Source: Heliocidaris erythrogramma (lineage: Eukaryota; Echinodermata; Echinoidea; Camarodonta; Echinometridae). Taken from it: a stretch of DNA of 64,000 bases. The notes beneath the pieces are model-generated. The model was not told the origin of the DNA. It did no database searches and worked only from the letters and a program-made list of their open reading frames with translations. The DNA is taken from NCBI GenBank assembly GCA_025617745.1, contig CM046869.1:11117168-11181167 (forward strand), in the 5' to 3' direction. A program made the translations under genes and the position numbers. This document shows positions 1-10,203 of this stretch, one piece after another; the first letter of the stretch is position 1, and the number at the start of each line of letters is the position of its first letter.

Positions 1-160
1 ATCGGGAAGCAAACCCATTTTTTACAGTTTGGGTTGCGATGACGATGATGATGACGATTACGATGATAGTGACGATGACGATGATGACGATTACGATGAT
101 ATTCACGATGACGGTGATTACGATGACGATGATGACGACTACGAGGAAGACTACTTCTAG
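1..160 (+). CDS. EXD1: Last exon (partial) of EXD1-like copy 1, acidic tail
   Basis: An open frame from base 2 runs to a TAG at 158-160. It begins SGSKP, matching the SGSKPSS segment in the last exon of copy 3 (50072-50288), and then becomes an Asp-rich tail with interspersed Tyr and a YEEDYF ending. The coding DNA is a run of GAT/GAC codons, prone to length change by slippage. The exon starts left of the window, so the catalytic part is not visible. Membership of the EXD1-like family rests on the shared last-exon sequence and on three further paralogues in the same window. The tail (about 39 residues after the shared SGSKP) is much more acidic and longer than in copy 3. No AATAAA is evident in the first 100 bases after the stop. 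Confidence 0.72.
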   Translation, partial: SGSKPIFYSLGCDDDDDDDYDDSDDDDDDDYDDIHDDGDYDDDDDDYEEDYF

Positions 161-471
161 TTTGTTCTAAATCTCTCAAAGCGACCCTCATACCAAGTAG
201 TAATCATGCTCTTCATTTCACGATATGCCTATCTTGTTTTATAAAGCAGGTTCTAGAATGTAGCCTTTTTAATTGTTCATATGACACCGCGTGACCGAGC
301 ATTTTTCTTCCCTACTATACCGTCATGACCGTGCAGAAAAAAATCCCATCAAAAGTGATAACGCACGGCAAAAAGTGATTGCACGGCTGAGATGCCCGTA
401 TGCGCATCTGGGGCGTACAGGTACTAACTTAGACGCGATGAAATGCTCGTAATTTCACATGGCATGACAAG
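161..471. other. Intergenic, 3' flank of copy 1
   Basis: Probable 3' UTR and flank of the copy 1 exon. No coding sequence or clear repeat ends are seen before the MITE that starts at 472. Confidence 0.4.
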
Positions 472-665
472 GGGTGGTATTCTGAGATTTATTTTATCTT
501 GATTTTTGTGAAATAATTTTAATTGTCATAACAAAATGTACACTTATGGCGCATCATTGGTTAATGGCTGCGCAAACACCAGTGAAATGTTGCAATGTAA
601 AATTTGTTATGATAGATAAAACTTTGCACTAAAATCAAGATAAAATAATTCTCAGAATTCCACCC
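472..665. mobile_element. Palindromic MITE with 3-bp TSD (AAG)
   Basis: Terminal inverted repeats of about 35 bp: the left end reads GGGTGGTATTCTGAGATT and continues into an ATTTTATCTTGATTTT segment, and the right end is its inverted counterpart. AAG occurs directly on both sides (469-471 and 666-668). There is no coding capacity. A 3-bp duplication suits Harbinger or CACTA type elements; the superfamily is not settled. Confidence 0.7.
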
Positions 666-668
666 AAG

Positions 669-1636
669 GTCTATATAGCAAGGAAACTGATGCGCCCATT
701 GAGACGCTCATTACACTTTTTGGCTGCGCTTATGTGATGTCATCAAGGAATGGAGGCCTCCATGACTGTGCATGTGCGATTCCTAGCTTTTCGAAGGGGT
801 GTGTAACCATTTTTAAAAACTTTATATTCATATTAAGATTCATATTCATAGTTTTATTAAACAAATAATTCATGTTTTTGGCTCATACATTTAAGTAGCA
901 GTGTTGTAGTCAAGGTCCAAAACCTCAACGCCATGGCTAAGGCCAAGGCTTGAAACCTCAATAAAGAAAGGAGGGGAAATGGAATATACAAAGACGGAGG
1001 TTCACACACAAAAAGAAAGTAGGCACTTGCCTTTAAAAACCAAATGCCATCAGGAGTGGCAGAACCACCTACAAAGACCTGGTGGAAAACAATGCATATT
1101 AATGTTCATAACCCCATTTTCTTGACCAAATCTTTGTACATGTATTGTTATATTCCTTTACATAAATAGCTGGTAATTAACTGGTTATTTATTTGTGAGC
1201 AAGCGAAGTGAGCTAACTAATAAAGATGGACTTATAGCGCTCTTTCCTCAAATATCAGGACTTTATATTTAACAATGCATGATTGGGAGTTTGCATTTGG
1301 CTAATAAAGTCATGCAAGGCACTGTATTTTATTATGATTCTAACAGGAGATATGTCACTGCTCTCAAACCCACAATGCCCCTTTTTCTCCAGCTGATTTT
1401 CCTGTTAGGCCCAATTCACAATTTTAGGCCTCTTGTCAAGATAGTGAATGTGAGGTCTCATTCGAGGTTGCATAGCAACTAGTGCTCTAGTGGTTTATAT
1501 TGGGATTATGGCGCTCAGAGCAAACAATGAAATTGCCCCCCCCCCCCAAAAAAAAAAAAAAAAAAAAAAAAAAAACATAAATAAATAAATAAATAAATAA
1601 ATAAAATTAAAAAATTAAAATAATTCAAAAATTAAT

Positions 1637-1671
<35 letters not shown>

Positions 1672-1719
1672 GAATAAATAAAAAAATAAAAAATTGAATG
1701 GATGTATGTAACTTTACAA
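669..1719. other. Intergenic, low-complexity DNA
   Basis: No gene is seen. It contains a poly-C/poly-A run near 1537-1575 and an A-rich (AAAT)n-like microsatellite from about 1573 to 1690. Confidence 0.5.
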
Positions 1720-2150
1720 GCGAGGGGGCAAAGCAACCGAGCAGTGAGTCTATTCACTTGACCTATTAAAGATAATTCGCAAAGGTGCACTGCAATCAAG
1801 CGGTATAGAGATTCGAATTATAAACATTAACGTTTTTCCTGAAATGATGCATCGAATTCATGAAAACCCAGGAGAATACTTGTCGAGGAATTTATTAAGG
1901 CAAACGAAAGTTTAGATTTCTTTCAAATGTTGAACCTTTGCAAGTGGTATTTTAGCTTTATCCTATATTCGGGACAAACTACTTGAAAAGATGCTGATGA
2001 AACTTGGCCTACATGTATATTAGGGGGCAAAGCAACGAGAATTACATTTTTCTTTTTTCAAATCTTGAACCCTTCAAAAACCATTTCTGAACTCTATCCT
2101 CATCATATGGATACTGGAGCGTGAAACTTTTACAAGATCCTGAAGCAACG
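1720..2150 (-). repeat. Dispersed hAT-like repeat family, copy 1 of 4
   Basis: In reverse orientation this resembles the repeats at 54833-55375 and 59270-59888 and the copy at 23645-24175. Shared words include 'gaggaatttattaagg' (around 1890), 'tgttgaacctttgcaa', 'atgctgatgaaactt' and 'gcaaagcaac'. It is diverged, with no coding capacity. The family ends in CAGTGGCGTATCTA where ends are preserved; they are not preserved here. Confidence 0.5.
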
Positions 2151-2174
2151 TTATGTGAGAAGAAAATTTAAGTA

Positions 2175-3091
2175 AATTAAAGTGGGTGACATTGCAAGAA
2201 AACAGAACAGAAAATGTAGCTATTATGATGTTCAAGATAATGACTGGCGAAGCACCATTATACCTAAATGACCGATTTTCATTCTACAACCATGCATATA
2301 ATACACGGTCAGGTCCCTTAAGCTTAACTATCCCTCAAGCAAAAACCGAATCTGCTAAGAAATATTTTATGTTCAGGGGGGCTTCTTGCTGGAACTCACT
2401 CCCAATTCAACATCAACAATGTAATACTGTTACCAGTTTCAAAAGGGCATTAGTAAATAACAGGAAATGAATGGAGGGGGGGGGGGGGGATTCGTCTCAA
2501 TTTTGCAATTTCTCATTTATCTCTTATGTTTTCTGCATTGTTATTTTACTTGAATTTACTGCCTGATGTGCTTGTGTGTGGTATGTAGAGATCTGTATGT
2601 CATGATGTGGAGTGGGTTGATAAATGTGTGATGAAGATGGGTGTTTCGGATCTCTGTGTGTACAGGTCTGTGTGTGTGTGTGTGTGTGTGTGTTTGCGTA
2701 GAGTTTGTTGAACTGAGTATGTATGAAGAGACGTGTTTAATTGTGCATTATATATTCTGGCCTTTATATGTAGTACCAGTATTTGCGTTTTATAATTATA
2801 TATATTTTATTACACGTATTTAGTAATTATAAGAATGTATAAGAAATAAAGAATTTCTTTAACTATGCGTATGTTTGTATTAATTTTAATTATTTTGTAT
2901 ACATTTGACCCAGTTTTATTTGTTATCTTGACTCGTATAATATGTTTCCGATGTGATTTATGTATTTTAATTTTGGGTGCCTTTAGTTTGTATATTAGTT
3001 TATGGCACGGCCCCAATGTAAATCAGACTTTGTATCTGTTTGGGTTTTTTACCGTGTGAAAATAAAATTTATCTATCTATCTATCTATCTT
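2175..3091 (+). mobile_element. 5'-truncated CR1/Jockey-group LINE, 3' end
   Basis: A GTG-opened frame at 2186-2470 encodes the typical LINE C-terminal block: YNTRSG, then a FRGASCWNSLP motif, then FKRAL. An untranslated 3' region follows with a poly-G run (about 2475-2490) and a (TG)n run (about 2669-2693). It ends in AATAAAATT followed by (TATC)n at about 3068-3091, the usual tail form for this group. The reverse transcriptase core is absent, so this is a dead 5'-truncated copy. Confidence 0.7.
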
Positions 3092-3169
3092 TAGAAAATC
3101 ATTCGCATTTTATACCCCCCCCCCCAAGACTGAATGTAATTTCTAACGCAATTTGCAGCATTGGGGCGT

Positions 3170-3420
3170 ATATCTATCTATGTTCCATAGCTTGGAGACC
3201 GTTGGGTTGACAATGTGATGGATATTGAGACACAGGTTCTTCATAACTTTATGTTTTCCTCTGTTACAGTTAGCTGCTTAAAAGACATTCCTGTCCACTG
3301 CTGGATGTTATCAATCCAGGTTTTAGTCGGTCTGTCCCTTTTTCTTCTGCCATTGGATCCTCTTTGCAAGATGTTTGCCAAGCTATTCTTCCATCTAGTT
3401 ACATGACCAAATAGGAGCGT
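3170..3420 (-). mobile_element. RTE-like LINE fragment, C-terminal end
   Basis: The minus strand encodes FGHVTRWKNSL, then GRRKRDRPTKTWIDNIQQW, the C-terminal signature of RTE-type LINE proteins (R-G-R-P-x-x-x-W-x-D-N-I). The same segment recurs at 60516-60640 and 60150-60241 on the minus strand, including the 3' end next to (ATCT)n. A poly-G run lies at about 3425-3440. Only the terminal piece is present. Confidence 0.65.
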
Positions 3421-3571
3421 AGATGGGGGGGGGGGGGAGATGCATCCCCTGCTTTTTGAAGTGGGAGGGATGGTGTATACAATCATCCCCCAGCTTTCAG
3501 GGGGAGGAATGAAGAAGAATTATATTCATGTACAATTCTGTCGTCGTTTTTTTAAATTAATAAATAATTAA

Positions 3572-3574
<3 letters not shown>

Positions 3575-3622
<48 letters not shown>
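3575..3622. repeat. (TA)n microsatellite
   Basis: Pure alternating TA run beside the palindrome that starts at 3666. Confidence 0.9.
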
Positions 3623-3626
<4 letters not shown>

Positions 3627-3665
3627 AAATCAATCAAGAAGGTCTGCGTCGGTGTGTTGAAATAG

Positions 3666-4145
3666 ATAGCAAACAATTATGTTGAAATAAAAACACCGCA
3701 AGACGTAAAATTTACTGACGATTCGGTCACAGACCTTTATCAAAGTAAAAGACTGAACACATTCAAAGTAATAATAATCAGATGCGTGAATTATGAAGAC
3801 GCGGGCAGTTGCTTGGATACAAAAAATTAGGCGCGAGAATTGAGATTTTGGGCGCAAGTGACGCCACAATGAAAAAATAAAAAATAAAAAATAAAAAAAT
3901 AATAAATATTTTTATTTTTTTATTTTTTTTTTAATTTTTCATTGTGGCGTCACTTGCGCCCAAAATCTCAATTCTCGCGCCTAATTTTTTGTATCCAAGC
4001 AACTGCCCGCGTCTTCATAATTCACGCATCTGATTATTATTACTTTGAATGTGTTCAGTCTTTTACTTTGATAAAGGTCTGTGACCGAAACGTCAGTAAA
4101 TTTTACGTCTTGCGGTGTTTTTATTTCAACATAATTGTTTGCTAT
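3666..4145. repeat. 480-bp near-perfect palindrome (211-bp arms)
   Basis: Arms at 3666-3876 and 3935-4145 are inverted copies differing at very few bases, separated by about 58 bp of A/T-only DNA. The arm contains a hammerhead-ribozyme-like segment (see 4062-4100). (TA)n lies on both sides. The arms give mirror frames with no family hit that I recognise. It could be a snap-back copy of a Penelope-like or retrozyme-type sequence, or a foldback element. Confidence 0.85.
4062..4100 (+). ncRNA. Degenerate hammerhead-ribozyme-like fold
   Basis: Reading 5' to 3': stem I strand TTTACT (4062-4067); core TTGATAA (consensus CTGATGA); stem II GGTC (4076-4079) with loop TGT and partner GACC (4083-4086); GAAA (4087-4090); minimal stem III; cleavage triplet GTC (4092-4094); then AGTAAA (4095-4100), fully complementary to the first stem I strand. 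This order matches the minimal type I hammerheads known from Penelope-like elements and retrozymes. The two core differences suggest it is inactive. The inverted copy at 3711-3749 has a further change in GAAA. Confidence 0.5.
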
Positions 4146-4296
4146 ATATATATATATATATCACTAGATCTTCGTTTGGAAGACACTTTGTCTCCCTCTT
4201 TGTCCATGGTGTCTTCCTAATACACCAGTCCCTATTATGCCGGAATAAACCGCATTGTCGTGTGTCTCCCTAATACCCGATGCAGTGGAATATATA

Positions 4297-4346
<50 letters not shown>

Positions 4347-4385
4347 AGTCTACCTTCGGAAAGGCCCCCTCGGGTAGACCAACCC

Positions 4386-4702
4386 CGGGTCGTTTAGGGA
4401 ACTTAAACATTTTACTTGTGTTTCTGGCCATTTAGTCAACCCAGGGTAGATAACACTTCCAACTATTTATATCACAGGTGTCCCAGATGTTTTAATTTAT
4501 TGTCAACCCAGAGTAGTATTTGTGGCCATTTAGTCCACCCAGGGTAGATAAGAATCCCAACTGCCTATATCACACTCATCCTAGACACTTTAGTTTATTG
4601 CCAACCCAGAGTTGGCTTTGTGTCCATTAAGTCAATTTAATGGACACAATTGACTAAATGGCCAGAAACATAGTAAAATGTTTAAATTCCCTAATCGACC
4701 CG
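4386..4702. mobile_element. Foldback element with internal 98-bp tandem repeat
   Basis: Inverted ends of about 55 bp: 4386 onwards reads CGGGTCGTTTAGGGAACTTA, and the reverse complement of 4702 leftwards reads CGGGTCGATTAGGGAATTTA. The middle holds two and a part copies of a 98-bp unit; TGGCCATTTAGTC starts at 4425 and 4523, with a diverged third near 4620. No coding. A (TA)n run at about 4295-4342 lies upstream. Confidence 0.7.
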
Positions 4703-5604
4703 ATCAGAATTTTCTTATTCCATTTCTCCCCTTTCTCTTTCTCAAATTATATTTTGCGCCCCATTCAAGAGGCACCCTGCAAAACAGTGCACACAAAAAC
4801 AAATGTAGGCCTATACCTAAACGTACAACAACGAGTTTTTTGCATACATGAAAATGAAAATAATATAGCAGAAGCCTTTGGCCAAATTCACCAAAATTTG
4901 TAAATACTTTGTTCAAACTTCCAAATGTTCACAGTTCAAAGACAAGAAATGCAAGTACATTTGTTCTAATCTGCACCTGTATTTCATACATTATTACTCT
5001 TATCATGATCATTATTATGATGATGATGATTACTATTATTATACTTGTCATCATCATCTTCATCACAGGGTTCGGACCCACTTTCTTTTGCTTTTTCTTT
5101 TTTTCTTCTTTTTTTTTTTCTCTTTTGCTTGTCATAGGTTTACGTGAATTGGACCCCCTTTTTGCTGATTGGACACTCTCTGATTATAATCTTTTTTTGT
5201 CTGGTTAGAATTTCTGTGAAGTAGGACTTCCTCCCCATTTTCCCAAATCCTGGATCAGCCCCTGTATTATAACCAGAGAATGTTTCGACACCTTTATGAC
5301 GTTGACATCTCAATGGCTCATCATTATTTTACAGTATAAACCAATAGAGGTAATTATGTCTATCCAATAATTTCCCTTTGAATGTAACATGGATAAGCGC
5401 GTCTAAGAATTGTATTGAATATTGTATATATTTGTGAATTTATATGTGAAACTGTGGGTAAGTCATTTCTTGGTTCGATCGTATATCAATAAAAATTCGT
5501 TTTAAAGCGCTTACATTTATTTACAGAAATATTTCCATTGTTAAGTCGTAGTATATAGGTATTTGAAGCGGAGAAACAGGGCAAAAGAGAAGAATCCTCA
5601 CGTG
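4703..5604. other. Intergenic, microsatellite-rich
   Basis: No gene is seen. It holds a mixed ATT/ATG run (about 4990-5060) and a T-rich tract (about 5085-5125). Confidence 0.4.
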
Positions 5605-5804
5605 CACTCTTAGAAATATTGGGCAAAATTTTACCCAACATGAGGGTCCTTATGAGTCCGACCAACTTTTGGGTTAACTTTACCAATTTCATTCTTATTT
5701 TTGACCAATGTTGGGTAAATGCATGTAAAAGTTGAGCAAGATTTAACCAACCTATGCCCAATCTTCATTTACCCAGTGGCATTTACCCAACATTTCTAAG
5801 AGTG
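5605..5804. mobile_element. MITE with CACTCTTAGAAAT ends
   Basis: A 200-bp element. The left end CACTCTTAGAAATATTGGG and right end CCCAACATTTCTAAGAGTG are inverted repeats of about 24 bp. TG lies immediately outside both ends. The interior is rich in TTGGGTAAA/TTTACCCAA motifs. The same first 12 bases end the element at 14980-15427. Confidence 0.75.
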
Positions 5805-6702
5805 TGATATGTTGCATGCATATGTTTAGTCATTGTTTTGTGTACATTTTATTGCTTGCATTAATGTCTATTATGTTTATTTTCAACTAATTTCAATTTT
5901 TAAGGAGAAAAGCATTGATTGGAACTGAATTGAATTGTAATCAAATTCATAGAGCAAACAAAAACAGTTTAATATTTCATATATAACAACTTCAATTGAC
6001 ATCGTAACAGTTTGTAAGAAATTAAACCAATAAAAGAAACGAATGAAGCATGGAGTTGCTGTGATTTTTTTTAAATTAACTCTGGAGATAAATTCATAGG
6101 CTAAAAAGAAACTCTTATTTTGTTCTTGAAATAATTCATTATTCATATAAGTTGATTACAGAAAATAGGACTACATATTTTATTCTCATTTTAATATTCA
6201 TTAAGATTATAAATCATAATGATACCCACTCCTGTAATACCAATCATCCTGAATAAACTTTAAAAAAAACATTGAAAACAGAAATTATTCTAGAAGTAAA
6301 TCTTATAAAGAGAGTTTCCCAGTGTCAGTAAAGCGATCACATGACATACATTTTATTTTTAATAGAGGAGGTGATAAATGTACTTCCTCTTGACAGTGCT
6401 TGAAGAAGAGTTAATATGACTTATTTGACCTGTGAAGAGAGAAGAGATTGAAAGAAAGAATAAAGTGAAGGGAGTGGATGAGGAAGAAAAGGAAAGATGG
6501 GGGGATCGAGGTGAAACATGATGTTTTGTACAATAATTATACTGAACGAACAGCAAAGCTAGACTATTGTGATTTTATCGAATTTCTTTACACCTTCTCC
6601 TATTCTTATATAATTACATGATATGTGATATCTCTATAACACATCATAGAATTCAGTGAAAATCTAAATTTATTTTTACATCGTTTCATTACCAAACGCT
6701 GC
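5805..6702. other. Intergenic, no gene seen
   Basis: AT-rich. The segment around 5880-6520 resembles, with divergence, 53560-54160 (shared words such as 'aaaacattgaaa' and 'gaagagattgaaagaaag'), which suggests an old dispersed repeat. Confidence 0.35.
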
Positions 6703-7370
6703 ACTCTTTAAAATGTTGGTCAAATTAAGTTGGGTAACCACTAGTTTGTTAAAAATTTACCACCTTCTGAGCTATATTTAATCAATTCACCTAAGGCAAG
6801 CTTGACCAATTTGCGGCAGTTATCTTACCGAATAATTGGAAATACATGTATATTTTAATACAAACAGTACTTGATAAATTAAGGTTGGGATAAATTTGCT
6901 CAATTTTTAAAATACTTTTATGAGGTTGGGTAAAAATTGTTGGTAAGTAATGGCATAAAAAATATCAAACTATGAAGGAGAAATTTTACCCAATCAGACA
7001 GGTTCAGACATTTAATACCAATATCAACACTCTAAACTATTGCGTAAATTGAGTTGGGTATTAAAACTACGGGTTAGTTAAAGAATTGTCTAAATCTAGG
7101 CTATTTTAACACTCTTGAAATATTTGGTGAATTATTAAGTTAGGTAACTACTGAGTTGGTTAACAAAAATGTCCAATTCTATATTCCAGCACTACAGGTA
7201 GTACAGGGTTAGACCAACTAGAACAACTTGAAAATGGTGATCACTTGAAGTATCTAAGGCCAACTATCACAAAGGTAGCAATTTACTTTACACAAATGGC
7301 GGTTAGATATTTACCATCAATATTTGTTAAATAGCCTTGGGTTGTTACCTACAAGTTGTACAATCTTCTT
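6703..7370. repeat. Cluster of decayed CACTCTT MITE fragments
   Basis: Starts resembling the 5605 element occur at 6703 (CACTCTTTAAAATGTTGG), about 7030 (ACACTCTAAACTATTG) and about 7111 (ACACTCTTGAAATATTTGG), each followed by TTGGGTAA-like motifs. This suggests several related insertions or rearranged copies. Confidence 0.5.
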
Positions 7371-9371
7371 TATAATTTGGTAAAATTGGCAATTACTGGT
7401 TCGTCAAAACGGTTTGGGGGAGGGGACAATCATTTGTTATCAAATTCACTAAAGTTTCCTCTATCAACGTTTACATTATCTGGAATGGAACTTGGACAAT
7501 GTCAGAACGCGTATGGTACTGGATTGATGATTTTGTTTTATTTATGCACTCATTCATTTATTCAATGATCCATCCACTCTGTCATCCATTTAAAAACACA
7601 CATGGGCCTACTAATTTGACAATGGTGTTTACTTAAAGTCATGAAAACGGTCCAAACAAAGAAATGAAATATACATGTATATTTTGCAAGATGATCGCCG
7701 ACCTTGTTTTTGTGAGGATAGTTATTGATATTAAGAGTCTGTCTGTACCGTTTATATGATTCAAAGAAATACCTATATAGTTATGAATGCTGTATTACAC
7801 ACTTTGGTTTCGTCGGCACAAACGTCTACGAAAACTTAGTAAAATAATAATAGGTCACATCTTCTTATTTTCTGCTTTTTTTTTGGGGGGGGGAATAACT
7901 TTGATTGATAATAACAAAATGATTGTGTTCATGATAATGTTGATTATATTGGTATAATAATGATGATTATGATTATGAGCGAGAGAGTGAAAGGAAGATG
8001 GGAGAGATAAGGGCGATGGTACTTTGATGATGAGGATGATGATCGAGATAGGAAGGAGAGCGAGAGGGGGCGAACGAGATAGGGAGAGGGAGAGAGAAGG
8101 GGAAGCTGGGAGAGTTTAATGGCAATGATATTAGAGATTACCATGATGATGATGATCGAGAAAGGAGAGAGAGGGGCGATATTGTGATGATGATTATGAT
8201 AGAGATAGAAAGCTTTTTTGTCAGTTGACATAAACGTTTTCTTTATTATCACACAATTGAAAAAATTAAGTTGGGGTATTCACAAAACACAAACAAACCG
8301 TCTACATTCATATAAAAAATTGATACTTCGATAATAAACGAAGTAATTGTTTTGCGTCGTATAGTTTTACTTTTACCCAATCATATGGCGCATGTGTCGT
8401 CCGACCTCTATTTGCATTTAATAATCATGATAATGTATGATCCTACATAGTAGGTACATATTATGTGTAGCTAGAGTGTCCAAGTCTGCGCACACGAGTA
8501 ACTGCGCGATTCTGATCAAACAAATCACGCAACGGAACACAAACTTTTCATCTTTATTATAGCAATCGGTATTCACGCGAAAAACGAGTCAAAATAATGA
8601 AAAAGGTCTTATTTCAGATATTTTCTTCACAAAAAAGCCTAGAAATGCTGTCTTTCACGTGAAAATTCCCGAACTGAGTGTAAAATAAATTAGTGCGCAG
8701 ACATAGGCACCATTGTTTTTTAACGTTGAAATGACATGGCGGTCGTTTCTTGTGAAAATGGCATTGTTCTTGTACTAATTTTGATGAGATTTCTTTCAAC
8801 ATACACTTTAGAATGTCAGAAATTATATAACATCAAGCATTAAAGGAATGTTGGATAAATTCTTGTTCATTTTCAGGTCAAATCTTAGGTGCGCAGACAT
8901 AAGGCTCTCCATAAACACTCCAATAATAATTTTTATTTAATTTTTACACATAATTATGAACTCTTCTCACAGAAAGTAACAGTTCAACATTTGGCCAAGC
9001 TCTGGCCGTCATCTTTCTTGTGATATGCTACTTGCCAAGGGAACAATTTGCAGACATATAACCAGATGTTCTGAAAATTGTCAAGGGTGGGGTATTGTGC
9101 ATGCCTCCATCGCATTAGCCTTCCTCCGACGTACAGGCATGCTAGAAATGCTAGAATGTATCTGTCTTTATAAAAATATTTAGAATATAATCTCTCAAGT
9201 ATTATCCTCCCCCCCCCCTTCCCCTTCCTCTTTCTCTCTCTCTCTCTCCCTCTCTCTCCCTATTGCATTTTATTACAATACTAATTTTCCTGTTTCTATT
9301 TATCTATGTTTCAAATAATATTCGACGTCTCCATCAAGCTTCGAAAAGAGCCCACATGGCTTCTTATACTT
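7371..9371. other. Intergenic, no gene seen
   Basis: Contains a GA-rich, GAT-interrupted low-complexity block at about 7955-8215 and a CT-rich tract at about 9205-9265. Apparent open frames in these blocks are repeat artefacts. Confidence 0.45.
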
Positions 9372-9448
9372 CGTGTGTTGAGAGCCAGAAGGGCGTTAAC
9401 TCATATGTTTTAACACAGAGTTAACGCCCTTCTGGCTCTCAACACACG
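9372..9448. repeat. Short perfect hairpin, copy 1
   Basis: Arms of about 32 bp containing GAGAGCCAGAAGGGCGTTAA, with a loop of about 13 bp. A second, slightly diverged copy lies at 52941-53009. Probably a tiny MITE. Confidence 0.8.
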
Positions 9449-9761
9449 ACTTTGTATATGACATTGAAAATGTAGTTATAATATTTTATTTAAGTATGTT
9501 GATGATATAACTATGTTGCATGTGAATGAAAATAAACTAAAGGAAAATAAAATATTAAGTATACAAGTATATGCCATAAAGTGTAAGGTAAATTCCCTCT
9601 GTGGATGATAATATATCATATCGTTTTAAAATTACTACAAATACATGAAGTGGTCAATATAGGAACATTTTCAGAGTAAACCCCAATTTATCAAATGCTT
9701 ATCGTGATTTTCATGACAATGCAGTCTATCTAAAACAAACATTTATATAGAAATCAAAATA

Positions 9762-9767
9762 TTTATT
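9762..9767 (-). promoter_or_regulatory. Poly(A) signal AATAAA for EXD1-like copy 2
   Basis: AATAAA on the minus strand, about 43 bases after the stop codon at 9810. It is a plausible cleavage signal for copy 2. Confidence 0.5.
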
Positions 9768-9809
9768 ATATTGTAATTATTTTGTCATTGTTCATTCTGC
9801 GATCTCAAG

Positions 9810-10203
9810 TTAAGGGTATTCCAAATGACTATAATAGCGACAGTCAAAAAGATAATCACCATCTTCGTCATCTTCGTAATCTTCGTCATCGAAGTCAACG
9901 TAGGGGGAAGCGGCGGAAGGCTGAGGACGATATCCATAATCAAAGTATTGGAATTTGACATAGGGGGAAGCGGCGGAAGACTGAGGATTATATCCATACC
10001 CCGATGTAGACTGTCCCGTACTAGAGCTGGGTGTGCTTCCCGATGCCCTCTGTCGGTTGCTTTGGTTGCCCTCTGGTTGCCTCCTTGGTTGCCTTGGCTT
10101 CCCTCTGTCTTTTGCCTTGTTACTTCTCTGCTTTTTTTGGATGCTTTCCATGGTGTCTTTGCACGACCAACTGAAAAGTTCCTGCCAAAGTGGTGTTAGC
10201 ATT
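9810..10203 (-). CDS. EXD1: Copy 2 exon 6 (tail and stop)
   Basis: Acceptor ATTGCAG precedes 10203. Together with GG from exon 5, the first base A completes a Gly codon. It encodes MLTPLWQELFSWSCKDTMES, a Lys/Arg/Gln-rich stretch, a 20-residue direct repeat (PQSSAASPYV / PQPSAASPYV) and an acidic YEDDEDGDYLF end. It is about 1.8 times the length of the copy 3 equivalent. Confidence 0.85.

Noticed and set aside
1-160. Asp-rich run as simple GAT microsatellite only
   Set aside because: The frame starts with SGSKP as in copy 3's last exon and ends in a clean stop, so it is treated as an exon tail.
3630-4220. Two near-identical 79- and 92-codon frames on opposite strands
   Set aside because: Mirror translations of the palindrome arms; no independent support for a protein.
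7944-8252. Ser/Ile-rich 102-codon frame
   Set aside because: Arises from GA/GAT low-complexity DNA; no ATG context, no domain, composition is pure repeat.
9825-10199. Plus-strand 124-codon frame opposite copy 2 exon 6
   Set aside because: Antisense shadow of a real exon whose frame joins correctly with five upstream exons.
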